A program made the translations under genes and the position numbers. From positions 34,606 through 98,605 of the forward strand of contig NZ_ULHE01000006.1 in the NCBI RefSeq assembly GCF_900519355.1: a DNA stretch of 64,000 bases, given 5' to 3'. The number at the start of each line of letters is the position of its first letter. The first letter of the stretch is position 1. Positions 54,073-62,585 of this stretch are shown here, in pieces. The DNA comes from Corynebacterium lactis (GTDB taxonomy: Bacteria; Actinomycetota; Actinomycetes; Mycobacteriales; Mycobacteriaceae). The notes below the pieces were generated by a model. It made no database searches. It was not told where the DNA came from and saw only the letters and a list, made by a program, of their open reading frames with translations.

Positions 54073-55142
54073 ATGTTCGCCCCCATCGCGAGAATGTCCC
54101 GCACGAAAGCGTCCCGCGCAATCGCAGTAGCGACCTGCGCAATCGCGCTCGGCGGCCTGGCTGCCTGCAGTACTCCCGGGACCACGGCGGCGGGAGGCGC
54201 GTCGTCAAGCGAGAAGCGGACCGAGCGCGCCGGAGTGACCACCGTCGCGCGAGCACCCCACATCAACGCCCAGGGCCACGTCAGCGCGGACCTGCCCCCG
54301 ACCAACCCAAAGGTTCTCCTGCCCGACCCGAAGCCCGAGCAGGGCAAGGACTACAAGCGCATCCTCACGCTCGACCGGGCGGGAGCGCTGGGGCGCATGG
54401 TCTACAGCCTGGGCCTTGGCGACCGCCTCGTGGGCCGTGACCTCGCCTCGGACTTCCCGGCGGTCAAGGACCTGCCGAATCTCACCCCGGGCGGGCACTC
54501 GATCAACGCGGAGGCGGTGATGAAGCTGCGCCCCGACATCGTCCTCACCGACGGCACCATCGGCCCGAGTCTGTCTTCGACACGCTGGAGAAGTCCGGGG
54601 TCACCGTGGTGCGCGTGGGCGCCGAGCGCACGCCCGAAACCATTGATTCGCTTATCGACGACGTCACCGGCGCCCTCGGTCTCGGCAGCCAAGCGGGGGC
54701 CGTGAAGGGGCGGGTCGACGCGGACCTGGCGGCGGCCACCGAATACGCGCAGGCGGGGGCCGACGGACGCAAGATGATGGTGCTCTACGTCCGCGGCACC
54801 GGCGTCGCGATGATCGCGGGCCCGGAGTCCGGCGGCCGCTCCCTGATCACCCGCCTCGGCGGCGTTGACGCGGGCGAGGGGGTCGGAATCGGCGGCGCGT
54901 TCACTCCGCTGACCCCGGAGGCGCTGATCGCGGCGGCCCCGGAGACCATCATCGTGATGACGGGCGGGCTGGAGTCGGTCGGTGGCGTCGACGGGCTGCT
55001 CGAGATCCCCGGCGTGGCGCAAACCCCGGCGGGCAAGAACAAGTCCGTCCTGGATGTGCCGGACTCACAGCTCCTGTCCTTCGGTAGCCAGACGCCGACC
55101 GTTCTGCGCGCCATGGCCGACGCGCTGTACGGGAAGAAGTAG
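54073..55142 (+). pseudogene. hmuT: Hemin ABC transporter substrate-binding lipoprotein HmuT, frameshifted
   Basis: Start ATG at 54073 after AAAGGAGGGG (a TTG at 54046 is in frame but has no site). Lipobox LAAC with Cys32. The first frame runs through KILTLDRAGALGRMVYSLGLGDRLVGRD and LRPDIVLTDGTIGP, then breaks; the second begins VFDTLEKSGVTVVRVGAERTPETIDSL and ends at 55142. Restoring one G near 54563-54566 gives DGTIGPESVFDTLEKSG and about 356 residues, the normal HmuT size. HmuT binds heme outside the membrane for HmuUV. Both halves are conserved, so a sequencing error is the likelier explanation. It heads an iron-regulated operon. Confidence 0.88.
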
Positions 55143-55160
55143 GCAGGGAAGTAGCAGGCG

Positions 55161-56315
55161 ATGAAACTAGGAACGAAGGCGAGGCCGAGCGGTGACACCG
55201 CAGGCAGCGAGGTGACCGGTCGTGCCGGGAAGCGTCGCGTGACTGGTGCACTTGGGGCAGTTGGCGTATCCGGCACACTCGGCGTCTTTCTGGCACTCGC
55301 CGCCGCGCTGCTGCTCGCGGTGGGCTGGTCGGCGTCGGTCGGTCAGTTCGGCGCTGGCATCGGGCAATCATTGAAGGCCGCCGCGTCGCTGATCCTCGCC
55401 GGCGGGCCGGGCGATAATCCGACCCCGGTGGAGACCGTCCTGTGGCAGGTGCGCCTGCCGCGCATCGCCTTGGCCGCGCTGGTCGGGGCGGGCCTTGCGT
55501 TGGCCGGCGTGGCGCTGCAGGCGGTATTCGGAAACCCGCTGGCGGAGCCCGGCCTCATCGGAGTCTCCTCCGGTGCGGCCGTCGGAGCCGCCGCCGCGAC
55601 GGTGCTGGGCACCACTTCCGTATTCGGCGGCGCATCCACCGCGGTCGCAGGTGCCGCCGGGAGCTGGGTCGTGGCGCTGTGCGCCTTCGCCGGCGGAGCC
55701 CTGGCAACCGCGGTCGTCGCCGCCACCGCCAGCGGAGGGCGCGACATCGCCCGAATCATCCTCGTCGGCGTGGCGGTCAACGCCATCTGCGGTGGAGCCG
55801 TATCCTTCCTGACCTACGTCGCATCCACGTCGGCGCGCGACCGCATCGTGTTCTGGCAGATGGGGTCCTTCGCCAGCGCCGACTGGACGCAGGCGTCCAT
55901 CATCGCGGTCGTCACCGTCCCAGCCGTCGCAGCGATGTGGGGGATCAGCAGCAAGCTCGACATCCTGAGCCTCGGGGCGGCGCAGGCCCGCCACCTGGGC
56001 ATTAACGTCGTCGTGCTGCGCCGTGGCATCATCGCCGCGACCGCGCTGGTCGTGGCCGCGGGAGTGGCGTTCTCCGGAATCATCGTGTTCATCGGCCTTG
56101 TCGTCCCGCACGCCGCGCGCCTTCTCCTAGGGCCCGCACACCGCACGCTGATTCCCGCCTGCATCCTGGGCGGCGCTCTCGCCACAACGCTGGCGGACCT
56201 CGCGGCCCGCACCCTGCTCACCGGCGCCGACCTGCCGCTGGGCATGCTCACCTCCATCGTCGGCGGCCCGCTGTTCTTCTGGCTGCTGCTGCGTTCCAAC
56301 AGGGCGGTGCACTAA
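55161..56315 (+). CDS. hmuU: Hemin ABC transporter permease
   Basis: 384 residues, FecCD/BtuC-type permease with about ten membrane segments. Signatures: VRLPRIALAALVGAGLALAGVALQAVFGNPLAEPGLIGVSSGA (key part RLPRIALAALVGAGLALAG) and the coupling helix region RHLGINVVVLRRG, then GLVVPHAARLLLGPAHRTLIP. It forms the heme channel with HmuV. The polar N-terminus of about 35 residues is longer than usual; a later start is possible. The stop abuts the hmuV start directly. Confidence 0.93.
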   Translation: MKLGTKARPSGDTAGSEVTGRAGKRRVTGALGAVGVSGTLGVFLALAAALLLAVGWSASVGQFGAGIGQSLKAAASLILAGGPGDNPTPVETVLWQVRLPRIALAALVGAGLALAGVALQAVFGNPLAEPGLIGVSSGAAVGAAAATVLGTTSVFGGASTAVAGAAGSWVVALCAFAGGALATAVVAATASGGRDIARIILVGVAVNAICGGAVSFLTYVASTSARDRIVFWQMGSFASADWTQASIIAVVTVPAVAAMWGISSKLDILSLGAAQARHLGINVVVLRRGIIAATALVVAAGVAFSGIIVFIGLVVPHAARLLLGPAHRTLIPACILGGALATTLADLAARTLLTGADLPLGMLTSIVGGPLFFWLLLRSNRAVH

Positions 56316-57164
56316 ATGACACACTCAGTCCCCCTCCGCGCCGAGGACCTCACCCTCGGTTTCTGCGAACACCACAACATACTTAACGACGTCTCCGTGG
56401 TCGCCCGCCCCGGCCAGGTCACCGCACTCGTCGGCCCCAACGGCGCCGGCAAATCGACCCTGCTCGCGGCCCTATCCGGTGACCACACTCCGACATCCGG
56501 CGCCGTTTACATCGGCGACCGAGCCGTCGGGGACATGACCGTGAGGGAATTGGCGCGCGCCCGCGCTGTGCTCACGCAGCAGCAGGCCCTGACCGTGCCG
56601 TTTACCGCCCGTGAGGTCATCGACTTCGGCCGCAGCCCCTGGGGCGCCGCCGACCTGCCGCTCCTCGACGAGATCATCGCCGAGTGCGACGTCGCCCACC
56701 TCCTCGACCGCGAGGTGCCCACCCTCTCCGGGGGCGAGCGCGCCCGCGTGCACTGCGCCCGCGTCTTCTACCAGGACACGCCCGTCGTGCTTCTCGACGA
56801 ACCGACCGCGGCCCTGGACCTCCACCACGCCGAGAAAATCATGGCGATGATGCGCGCCCGCGCGGCCGCCGGACGGACGGTCGTCGTCGTGCTGCATGAC
56901 CTCACGTCGGCGGCCGCCTACGCCGACCACGTGGTGGTGATGGCGGGCGGGCGTGTCGTCAAGCAGGGAACACCTGCAAAGACGCTGGATGCGGGCACGG
57001 TCGGCGAGGTCTACGGCATCGACGTGGAAGTGCTGACGGACTCGACCGGCAACCCCGTGCTCGTGCCGAGAAGGGGCGGGGCTGCGCCGGTAGCCGTGTG
57101 TGCCAAGTCGGATAGATGTGCCGGAGCACCCGAGATTTCGCACGCGCACTTCACAACCGCATAG
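56316..57164 (+). CDS. hmuV: Hemin ABC transporter ATP-binding protein
   Basis: 282 residues, starting at the base after the hmuU stop codon. Walker A GPNGAGKST, signature LSGGERARV, Walker B VVLLDEPTA and switch His in VLHDLTSAAAYAD are all intact. The first 25 residues contain LTLGFCEHHNILNDVSV typical of FecE/HmuV proteins. It powers heme import. hmuO follows after 46 bp with AAAGGAAA as its ribosome binding site. Confidence 0.95.
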   Translation: MTHSVPLRAEDLTLGFCEHHNILNDVSVVARPGQVTALVGPNGAGKSTLLAALSGDHTPTSGAVYIGDRAVGDMTVRELARARAVLTQQQALTVPFTAREVIDFGRSPWGAADLPLLDEIIAECDVAHLLDREVPTLSGGERARVHCARVFYQDTPVVLLDEPTAALDLHHAEKIMAMMRARAAAGRTVVVVLHDLTSAAAYADHVVVMAGGRVVKQGTPAKTLDAGTVGEVYGIDVEVLTDSTGNPVLVPRRGGAAPVAVCAKSDRCAGAPEISHAHFTTA

Positions 57165-57210
57165 GCAGCCCACATAGAAACCGCCACAACACCCACGAAA
57201 GGAAAAACAC

Positions 57211-57864
57211 ATGTCTCAGGACGAAATCGCAACCATGGAGAAGCCACTCGCACAGCGTCTGAAGGAAGAGACCGCGGGCGCCCACAGCGAGGCGGAGAAC
57301 TCGGACTTCATGTCCCGGCTACTCGCCGGCGAGCTGGATGCGCAGGCCGCCATCGACCTGACCGCGCAGCTCTACTTTGTCTACGAGGCGCTGGAGAATA
57401 CGCTGCGCACTACCTCGGAGTCTGTGCAGGTGGAGGCAGTATTCGATAGGCGCTTGGAGCGCCTCGGTGCCCTGGACGCAGACCTGCGCCACCTGATCGG
57501 CGAGGATTGGAAAAACGTCGTGGAGCCACTGCCTGCGACAATGAATTACGTCGAGCGCCTACGGGAAATTGGTTCAACCGGCGACGCCAACGCGGCGCTG
57601 GCCCACCACTACGTTCGTTACCTTGGGGATCTCTCCGGCGGCCAGGTGATTGCAAAGATGCTCGGCAAGCATTACGGGATCGGCGCTGAGGGGACCAACT
57701 TCTACGACTTCAAGGCAATCGGCAAGATCAAGCCTTACCGCGACGCCTACCGGGCACGCGTCTCCGACCTGGATGTTTCGCCCGTTGATAAGGGAGCGAT
57801 TGTGGAGGAGGCCAAGGAGGCGTTCCGACTCAACCGCGAAATCTTCGCGGCGCTTAGGGATTAG
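57211..57864 (+). CDS. hmuO: Heme oxygenase HmuO
   Basis: 217 residues, the usual length for biliverdin-forming heme oxygenase of corynebacteria. The proximal heme ligand is His25 (EETAGAHSEAEN) and the distal helix carries GDLSGGQ, the flexible glycine motif essential for oxygen activation. It cleaves heme taken up by HmuTUV to release iron, biliverdin and CO. Its position at the end of the DtxR-controlled hmu operon couples import to iron release. It converges on the phosphosugar mutase gene across a palindromic element. Confidence 0.96.
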   Translation: MSQDEIATMEKPLAQRLKEETAGAHSEAENSDFMSRLLAGELDAQAAIDLTAQLYFVYEALENTLRTTSESVQVEAVFDRRLERLGALDADLRHLIGEDWKNVVEPLPATMNYVERLREIGSTGDANAALAHHYVRYLGDLSGGQVIAKMLGKHYGIGAEGTNFYDFKAIGKIKPYRDAYRARVSDLDVSPVDKGAIVEEAKEAFRLNREIFAALRD

Positions 57865-57924
57865 CGCTGGGGTAGGGGAGCCCGGCGGCGCAGCGCTGAG
57901 GCGCTGGCACGGAGGCCCTCAAAT

Positions 57925-57999
57925 ACACGTCATGCCAGGCTGCCGACGTCGTGACACTGTACACGCTGTCACAACGTCGGCAGCCTGGCATAAGGTCGC
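57925..57999. repeat. GCCGACGTT palindromic element, copy B
   Basis: TGCCAGGCTGCCGACGTCGTGACA (57933-57956; core TGCCGACGTC) pairs with TGTCACAACGTCGG..TGGCA (57967-57990) at 23 of 24 positions around a 10-nt loop containing TGTACAC. The TGGCATAAGGTCGC end is shared with copy A at 51928-52003, inverted relative to it. It lies between convergent genes and could act as a bidirectional terminator. Confidence 0.85.
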
Positions 58000-58012
58000 T
58001 AGCAGCCCCGGC

Positions 58013-59800
58013 CTACATCCCCAGGATGTCCTTCAGCTCGGCCTTGATCTGGTTCAGGCGCTCGGTCGCCGCAGCGTGCGGGACCTCGCCTGCACCCTCG
58101 GCACCGCCCTCAACAGGCAGAATGACCTCCAGGTAGCACTTGAGCTTCGGCTCCGTTCCGGAAGGACGGGCGATGACTCGGTCACCGGCCTCCGTGAGGA
58201 TCAAGATGCCGTCGGTAGGCGGAATGTGGTAGCTAACGCCCAGCGCATCCACCTGATCCAGTCCATCGTTCATGTCCTTGACCTCGGTGACCTTCGAGCC
58301 TGCCAGCTCGGCCGGCGGGTTCGCGCGCAGGGTGGCCATGCCCTTGGTAATCAGGGAGCGGTCCTCGACGCGGAAGGTCAGCGGCGTGGTCTGGTACAGG
58401 CCGTGGGCGCGGGCGACGTCGTCCAGCAGGTCCTGGATGCCGCGGCCCTGGCCCTTCAGTCGCGCCACGGCGTCGGCGACGCGCACCGCCGCGGAGACGC
58501 CGTCCTTGTCGCGCACCACCACGGGGTCGGAGCAGTAGCCGATGGCCTCCTCGTAGCCGAAGATCAGGCCGTCGACGCCGCCGATCCACTTGAAGCCCGT
58601 CAGAGTGGCGCGGTAGTTCAGGCCGTGGCCTGCGGCGATACGGCCCAGCAGGCGCGAGGACACGATCGAGTTCGCCATCGTGGCCGGGAAGGTCTGGCCT
58701 TCCGCGTTCTCGATGGTCTTGACCCCGCGATCCTCGGCGTCGGCCGCGATGACCTCGCCCAGGAACGCGCCGATGTCGTCGCCGGAGAGCTGACGCCAGC
58801 CGCCATCCACAGACGCATCCGGGATCGCCACCGAGCAGCGGTCCGCGTCCGGGTCCGCCGCGATGATGACGTCGGCGCCTTCCTTACGAGCCAGCTCGAA
58901 CGCCAGATCCAGCGCGCCGGCCTCCTCCGGGTTTGGGAACGCCACGGTCGGGAAGTCCGGGTCCGGCTGGAACTGCTGCTCCACCACGTGCACGTCGTCG
59001 AAGCCGGCGGCGTTCAGCGTGCGCAGAATCGTCTCGCCACCGACGCCGTGCATCGGCGTGATCACGATCTTCGCCGCCTTCTTCTCCTCGCTTGTCGACG
59101 TCGTCGCCAACGACGATGCGCGCTCGACATAGGCGTCGAGAAGTTCGGGACCTACCTGCTTGACGGACTCGAAGTCGCGCGGCACCTCGTCGGCAGGCGG
59201 TGCGACCGCAATCGCGGCGGCAATCTGCTTGTCATGCGGGGCGATGATCTGCACGCCGCGGCGCGAGTCGGAGTCGACGGCGCGGGCGCCCAGGTAGACC
59301 TTGTAGCCGTTGTCCTTCGGCGGGTTGTGGCTGGCAGTGACCATAATGCCGGCGTCCGCGTTCAGGTGGCGGACGGCGAAGGAAGTCACCGGGGTCGGCA
59401 GCTGCGCCGGAAGTGCCAGTGCGGTGCCACCGGCGGCCGCGACAACGGCGGCGGCGTCGCGGTGGAAGTCAGCGGAGCCGTGGCGGGCATCGCAGCCGAT
59501 GACGACCGTGAAGTCGTCGCCGACGATGTCCTTCAGGTGCGCGACCAGGCCGGCCGTTGCGCGGATGACCGTGGCGCGGTTCATGCGCGACTGCCCGGCC
59601 TCGACGACGCCGCGCAGGCCCGCGGTACCGAACTCCAGCGGCCCGGCGAAGCGGCTTTCCAGGTCCGCGGCTGCTTCGGCATTACCGTTCTTGGCGGCGT
59701 CGACAAGCGCGGTGAGCTCGGCGGAGGTGGCCTCGTCCGGGTCGTGCGCAATCCAGTCGGAGACGGTGGCGAGAAGTTCTTCGGAGAGAATATCGCTCAT
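58013..59800 (-). CDS. Phospho-sugar mutase (phosphoglucomutase/phosphomannomutase family)
   Basis: 595 residues, the size of the PGM2/PMM-like alpha-D-phosphohexomutases. The phosphoserine is Ser157 in TASHNPPKDNGYKVY; metal-binding DPDADRCSVA, sugar-binding GYEEAIGYCSDP and the phosphate-binding RPSGTEPKLKCYLE are present. It isomerises hexose-1- and hexose-6-phosphates or, given the neighbours, pentose-1- and pentose-5-phosphates: deoA releases deoxyribose-1-phosphate and deoC needs deoxyribose-5-phosphate, so phosphopentomutase-type activity would close the pathway. It is 9 bp downstream of deoC on the same strand. Confidence 0.88.
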   Translation of the reverse strand: MSDILSEELLATVSDWIAHDPDEATSAELTALVDAAKNGNAEAAADLESRFAGPLEFGTAGLRGVVEAGQSRMNRATVIRATAGLVAHLKDIVGDDFTVVIGCDARHGSADFHRDAAAVVAAAGGTALALPAQLPTPVTSFAVRHLNADAGIMVTASHNPPKDNGYKVYLGARAVDSDSRRGVQIIAPHDKQIAAAIAVAPPADEVPRDFESVKQVGPELLDAYVERASSLATTSTSEEKKAAKIVITPMHGVGGETILRTLNAAGFDDVHVVEQQFQPDPDFPTVAFPNPEEAGALDLAFELARKEGADVIIAADPDADRCSVAIPDASVDGGWRQLSGDDIGAFLGEVIAADAEDRGVKTIENAEGQTFPATMANSIVSSRLLGRIAAGHGLNYRATLTGFKWIGGVDGLIFGYEEAIGYCSDPVVVRDKDGVSAAVRVADAVARLKGQGRGIQDLLDDVARAHGLYQTTPLTFRVEDRSLITKGMATLRANPPAELAGSKVTEVKDMNDGLDQVDALGVSYHIPPTDGILILTEAGDRVIARPSGTEPKLKCYLEVILPVEGGAEGAGEVPHAAATERLNQIKAELKDILGM

Positions 59801-59809
59801 GATTCTCGC

Positions 59810-60460
59810 CTACTCCAGGCCAGCCAGGATGGCGGCGGAGGCGGACAAGCCCAGACGGGAGGCGCCAGCGGCGATCATTTCCTCGGCGGCCTCGGCGGTG
59901 CGGATGCCACCGGAGGCCTTCACGCCCAGGCGATCGCCGACGGTCTCACGCATCAGCTTCACGGCGTGGGCGGAGGCGCCGCCTGCCGGGTGGAAGCCGG
60001 TGGAGGTCTTGACGAAGTCAGCGCCGGCGGCCTCGGAGGCCTTGCAAGCTGCGACGATCTCCTCGTCGGTCAGAGCCGCGGACTCAATGATGACCTTCAG
60101 GACCTTGCCCGGGATGGCGTCGCGGACGGCCTTGATCTCGGCCTGCAGGTCCTCGAAGCGGTGCTCCTTGGCGAAGGCGATGTTGATGACCATGTCGACC
60201 TCCTCGGCGCCATCGGCGACGGCGCGGGCGGCCTCGGCGGCCTTGATCTCTGCCTTCACGGCGCCCGACGGGAAGCCGACGACGGTCGCGATGTGCAGGC
60301 CCTCCGGGACCTCGACCGGGAGCTGCGACGGGGAGATGCAGATGGAGTAGGTGCCGAGCTCGGCTGCCTCCTTGACCAGCGCCTGGACGTCGGCCGGGGT
60401 GGACTCCGGCTTCAGCAGGGTGTGGTCGATCATCTTGGCAACATCAGCGCGGGAAGTCAT
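59810..60460 (-). CDS. deoC: Deoxyribose-phosphate aldolase
   Basis: 216 residues from ATG at 60460 (AAAGGA upstream; the frame extends 93 bp further without a site). Schiff-base lysine in [10 protein letters not shown], a second active-site Lys in [11 protein letters not shown], and the Asp in EVDMVINI are present. It splits 2-deoxyribose-5-phosphate into acetaldehyde and glyceraldehyde-3-phosphate, the last step of deoxynucleoside catabolism. It lies between deoA and the mutase gene, all on one strand. Confidence 0.95.
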   Translation of the reverse strand: MTSRADVAKMIDHTLLKPESTPADVQALVKEAAELGTYSICISPSQLPVEVPEGLHIATVVGFPSGAVKAEIKAAEAARAVADGAEEVDMVINIAFAKEHRFEDLQAEIKAVRDAIPGKVLKVIIESAALTDEEIVAACKASEAAGADFVKTSTGFHPAGGASAHAVKLMRETVGDRLGVKASGGIRTAEAAEEMIAAGASRLGLSASAAILAGLE

Positions 60461-60556
60461 TGGAAAACAGGTCCTTTCAGGAAAAGAGAAAGAGTGAAAA
60501 TGAGAAATTACGGATATGACGGGCTGCGAGGCGAGGCCTGGGCTCCCGGTCAATCC

Positions 60557-61843
60557 CTAGTCGATGCGGTCCAGGATCGGCTTGTGCTCGGTCGCCGGGG
60601 CCTCGTCGGAGATGACGATGCCCGGGTTGATGGACTCGAGGGCGCGCTCGAACTTGTCCGGGGTCTCGGTGTGCAGGGTCAGCAGCTTCTGGCCCTTGAC
60701 GACCTTCTCGCCGATGCCTGCGTGAATCTCGATGCCCGCGGTCAGCTGCACCGGGTCCTCCTTGCGGGCGCGGCCGGCGCCCAGGCGCCAGGAGCCGACG
60801 CCGAGGGCCAGCGCATCCAGCTTGGTCAGGTAGCCGTCGCGCTCCGCGACGACCTCGTGCGTGTGCGGTGCGACCGGCAGCGGTGCGTCCGGGTCGCCGC
60901 CCTGCGCGCGGACCATGCGCTTCCACACGTCGAGCGCGCGGCCGTCGGCCAGGCGCTCCTCCACATCGGCGTCGTGGATACCGGACATCTCCAGCATCTT
61001 CCGGGCGAGTTCGCAGGTCAGCTCGGTGACGTCGGCCGGGCCGTGGCCCTCCAGCACGTCGACGGTCTCGCGGATCTCCAGCGAGTTACCAATGGTGCGG
61101 CCCAGCGGCGTGGACATGTCGGTCAGCAGGGCGCAGGTGCGAACGCCGGCGTCGTTGCCGAGGTCCACCATCGTGCGGGCCAGCTCGCGGGCGTGATCCA
61201 GGTCCTTCATGAATGCGCCGGAGCCAACCTTGACGTCCAGGACCAGGGAGTCCGCGCCTGCGGCGATCTTCTTACTCATGATCGAGCTGGCGATCAGCGG
61301 CACACAGTCAACCGTCGAGGTGATGTCGCGCAGCGCGTAGATCTTCTTGTCGGCCGGTGCCAGGCCCGAGCCCGCTGCGGCGATGACGACGCCGACGTCC
61401 TTCAGAATCTCCATCATGCGGTCGTTCGGAACGTCCACGTTGAAGCCGGGGATGGCCTCCAGCTTGTCCAGCGTGCCGCCGGTGTGGCCGAGACCGCGGC
61501 CGGAGAGCATCGGCACCGCGACGCCGTAGCTGGCCACCAGCGGGCCCAGCGGGAGCGAGAGCTTATCGCCGACGCCGCCGGTGGAGTGCTTGTCTGTGGT
61601 GACCTTGCCCAGCGAGGAGAAGTCCATGGTGTCGCCCGAGTTGATCATGGCGCGGGTCCAGTCCACGATCTCGCGGCGGTTCATGCCCTGGATGAAGATC
61701 GCCATGTTCAGCGCCGCCATCTGCTCGTCACCGACCGCGCCGCGGGTGTAGGCGTCAATCACCCACGCGATCTCCTCCGGGCTCAGCTCACCCTTGTCGC
61801 GCTTGGTGCGGATGATGTCTACTACGTCGAACTTCTCTGCCAT
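60557..61843 (-). CDS. deoA: Thymidine (pyrimidine-nucleoside) phosphorylase
   Basis: 428 residues, full length. Phosphate-binding KHSTGGVGDKLSLPLGP, the glycine-rich PMLSGRGLGHTGGTLDKLEAIPG (key part GRGLGHTGGTLDKLE) and the C-terminal swivel domain are intact. It converts thymidine or deoxyuridine plus phosphate to base and deoxyribose-1-phosphate. It heads the deoA-deoC-mutase set and is divergent from cdd-nupC, forming one nucleoside-salvage locus. AGGAGCAGAGAAC precedes the ATG. Confidence 0.95.
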   Translation of the reverse strand: MAEKFDVVDIIRTKRDKGELSPEEIAWVIDAYTRGAVGDEQMAALNMAIFIQGMNRREIVDWTRAMINSGDTMDFSSLGKVTTDKHSTGGVGDKLSLPLGPLVASYGVAVPMLSGRGLGHTGGTLDKLEAIPGFNVDVPNDRMMEILKDVGVVIAAAGSGLAPADKKIYALRDITSTVDCVPLIASSIMSKKIAAGADSLVLDVKVGSGAFMKDLDHARELARTMVDLGNDAGVRTCALLTDMSTPLGRTIGNSLEIRETVDVLEGHGPADVTELTCELARKMLEMSGIHDADVEERLADGRALDVWKRMVRAQGGDPDAPLPVAPHTHEVVAERDGYLTKLDALALGVGSWRLGAGRARKEDPVQLTAGIEIHAGIGEKVVKGQKLLTLHTETPDKFERALESINPGIVISDEAPATEHKPILDRID

Positions 61844-62005
61844 TGTTCTCTGCTCCTTCGGATGAGTACCTAGCGAGTCGCGGTGCCGGCGCGAGGTGCC
61901 GCAGCCAGGAATTTCCTCTCAAATTCCCAGCGGCTTTGCGCCGTTTTGAAGTTCCGCGATTGGGTCTTGTAAACCCTGATATCTCCGATTATCATGGCAA
62001 CTAGA

Positions 62006-62035
62006 ACAAATGTCAATGGCAAGTTTTCCATTTGT
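62006..62035. promoter_or_regulatory. Candidate operator between deoA and cdd
   Basis: ACAAATG and CATTTGT form an inverted pair separated by 16 bp in the AT-rich part of the 239-bp divergent region. Position suggests a nucleoside-responsive regulator controlling both directions, but the repeat is short. Confidence 0.35.
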
Positions 62036-62082
62036 ACTCACATAAGTATTTTTGAAGATTCTAACCACGAGGGGAGTTGGCA

Positions 62083-62538
62083 ATGTCCCAGATCTCTGAC
62101 GAGCAACTGCTGGCCATGGCCTACCACATCACCGAAAACTCCTACGTCCCGTACTCCGGTTTTCCCGTCGGAGCTGCGCTTTTGCTTGACGACGGCACGG
62201 TCGTTACCGGCTGCAACGTCGAAAATGCCTCCTACGGCCTGACCATGTGCGCGGAGCGCAACGCCGTGTTCCGCATGGTTGCGGAGTATGGCCCGAACCA
62301 CAAGATTGAGGCTTGCGCCATCGTTGGTCGCAAGGCCGCGCCGTGTCACCCGTGTGGTGCTTGCCGCCAGGTGCTCCACGAATTCGGGTGTAAGCGCGTC
62401 ATCGTCGAATCGGAGCGGCCCGAGGTCGTGGGCGGTTCCGCGGTGGCCGAAAACGGTGGCACCGTCACGCTGGGCGCCCCCACTAGCATCGACTTCGACA
62501 AGATCCTCCCTTACGCCTTCGGTCCGGAAGACCTGTAG
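62083..62538 (+). CDS. cdd: Cytidine deaminase
   Basis: 151 residues from ATG at 62083 with GAGGGGAG upstream; TTG at 62077 is in frame. The homotetrameric-type cytidine deaminase zinc site is visible: CAERNAVF (Cys and catalytic Glu) and PCHPCGACRQ (two Cys). SYVPYSGFPVGAALL is the substrate-binding N-terminus. It deaminates cytidine and deoxycytidine to uridine forms, feeding DeoA. The C-terminal extension of about 20 residues is typical. nupC follows after 47 bp. Confidence 0.95.
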   Translation: MSQISDEQLLAMAYHITENSYVPYSGFPVGAALLLDDGTVVTGCNVENASYGLTMCAERNAVFRMVAEYGPNHKIEACAIVGRKAAPCHPCGACRQVLHEFGCKRVIVESERPEVVGGSAVAENGGTVTLGAPTSIDFDKILPYAFGPEDL

Positions 62539-62585
62539 GCGCACGACCAATTTCCCAGCACGTTCCCAGAAAGAAGACCTAAGCC

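Noticed and set aside
57650..61873. 1400-codon open frame on the + strand opposite the mutase, deoC and deoA genes
   Set aside because: Shadow frame: composition is low-complexity and three well-supported genes occupy the opposite strand.
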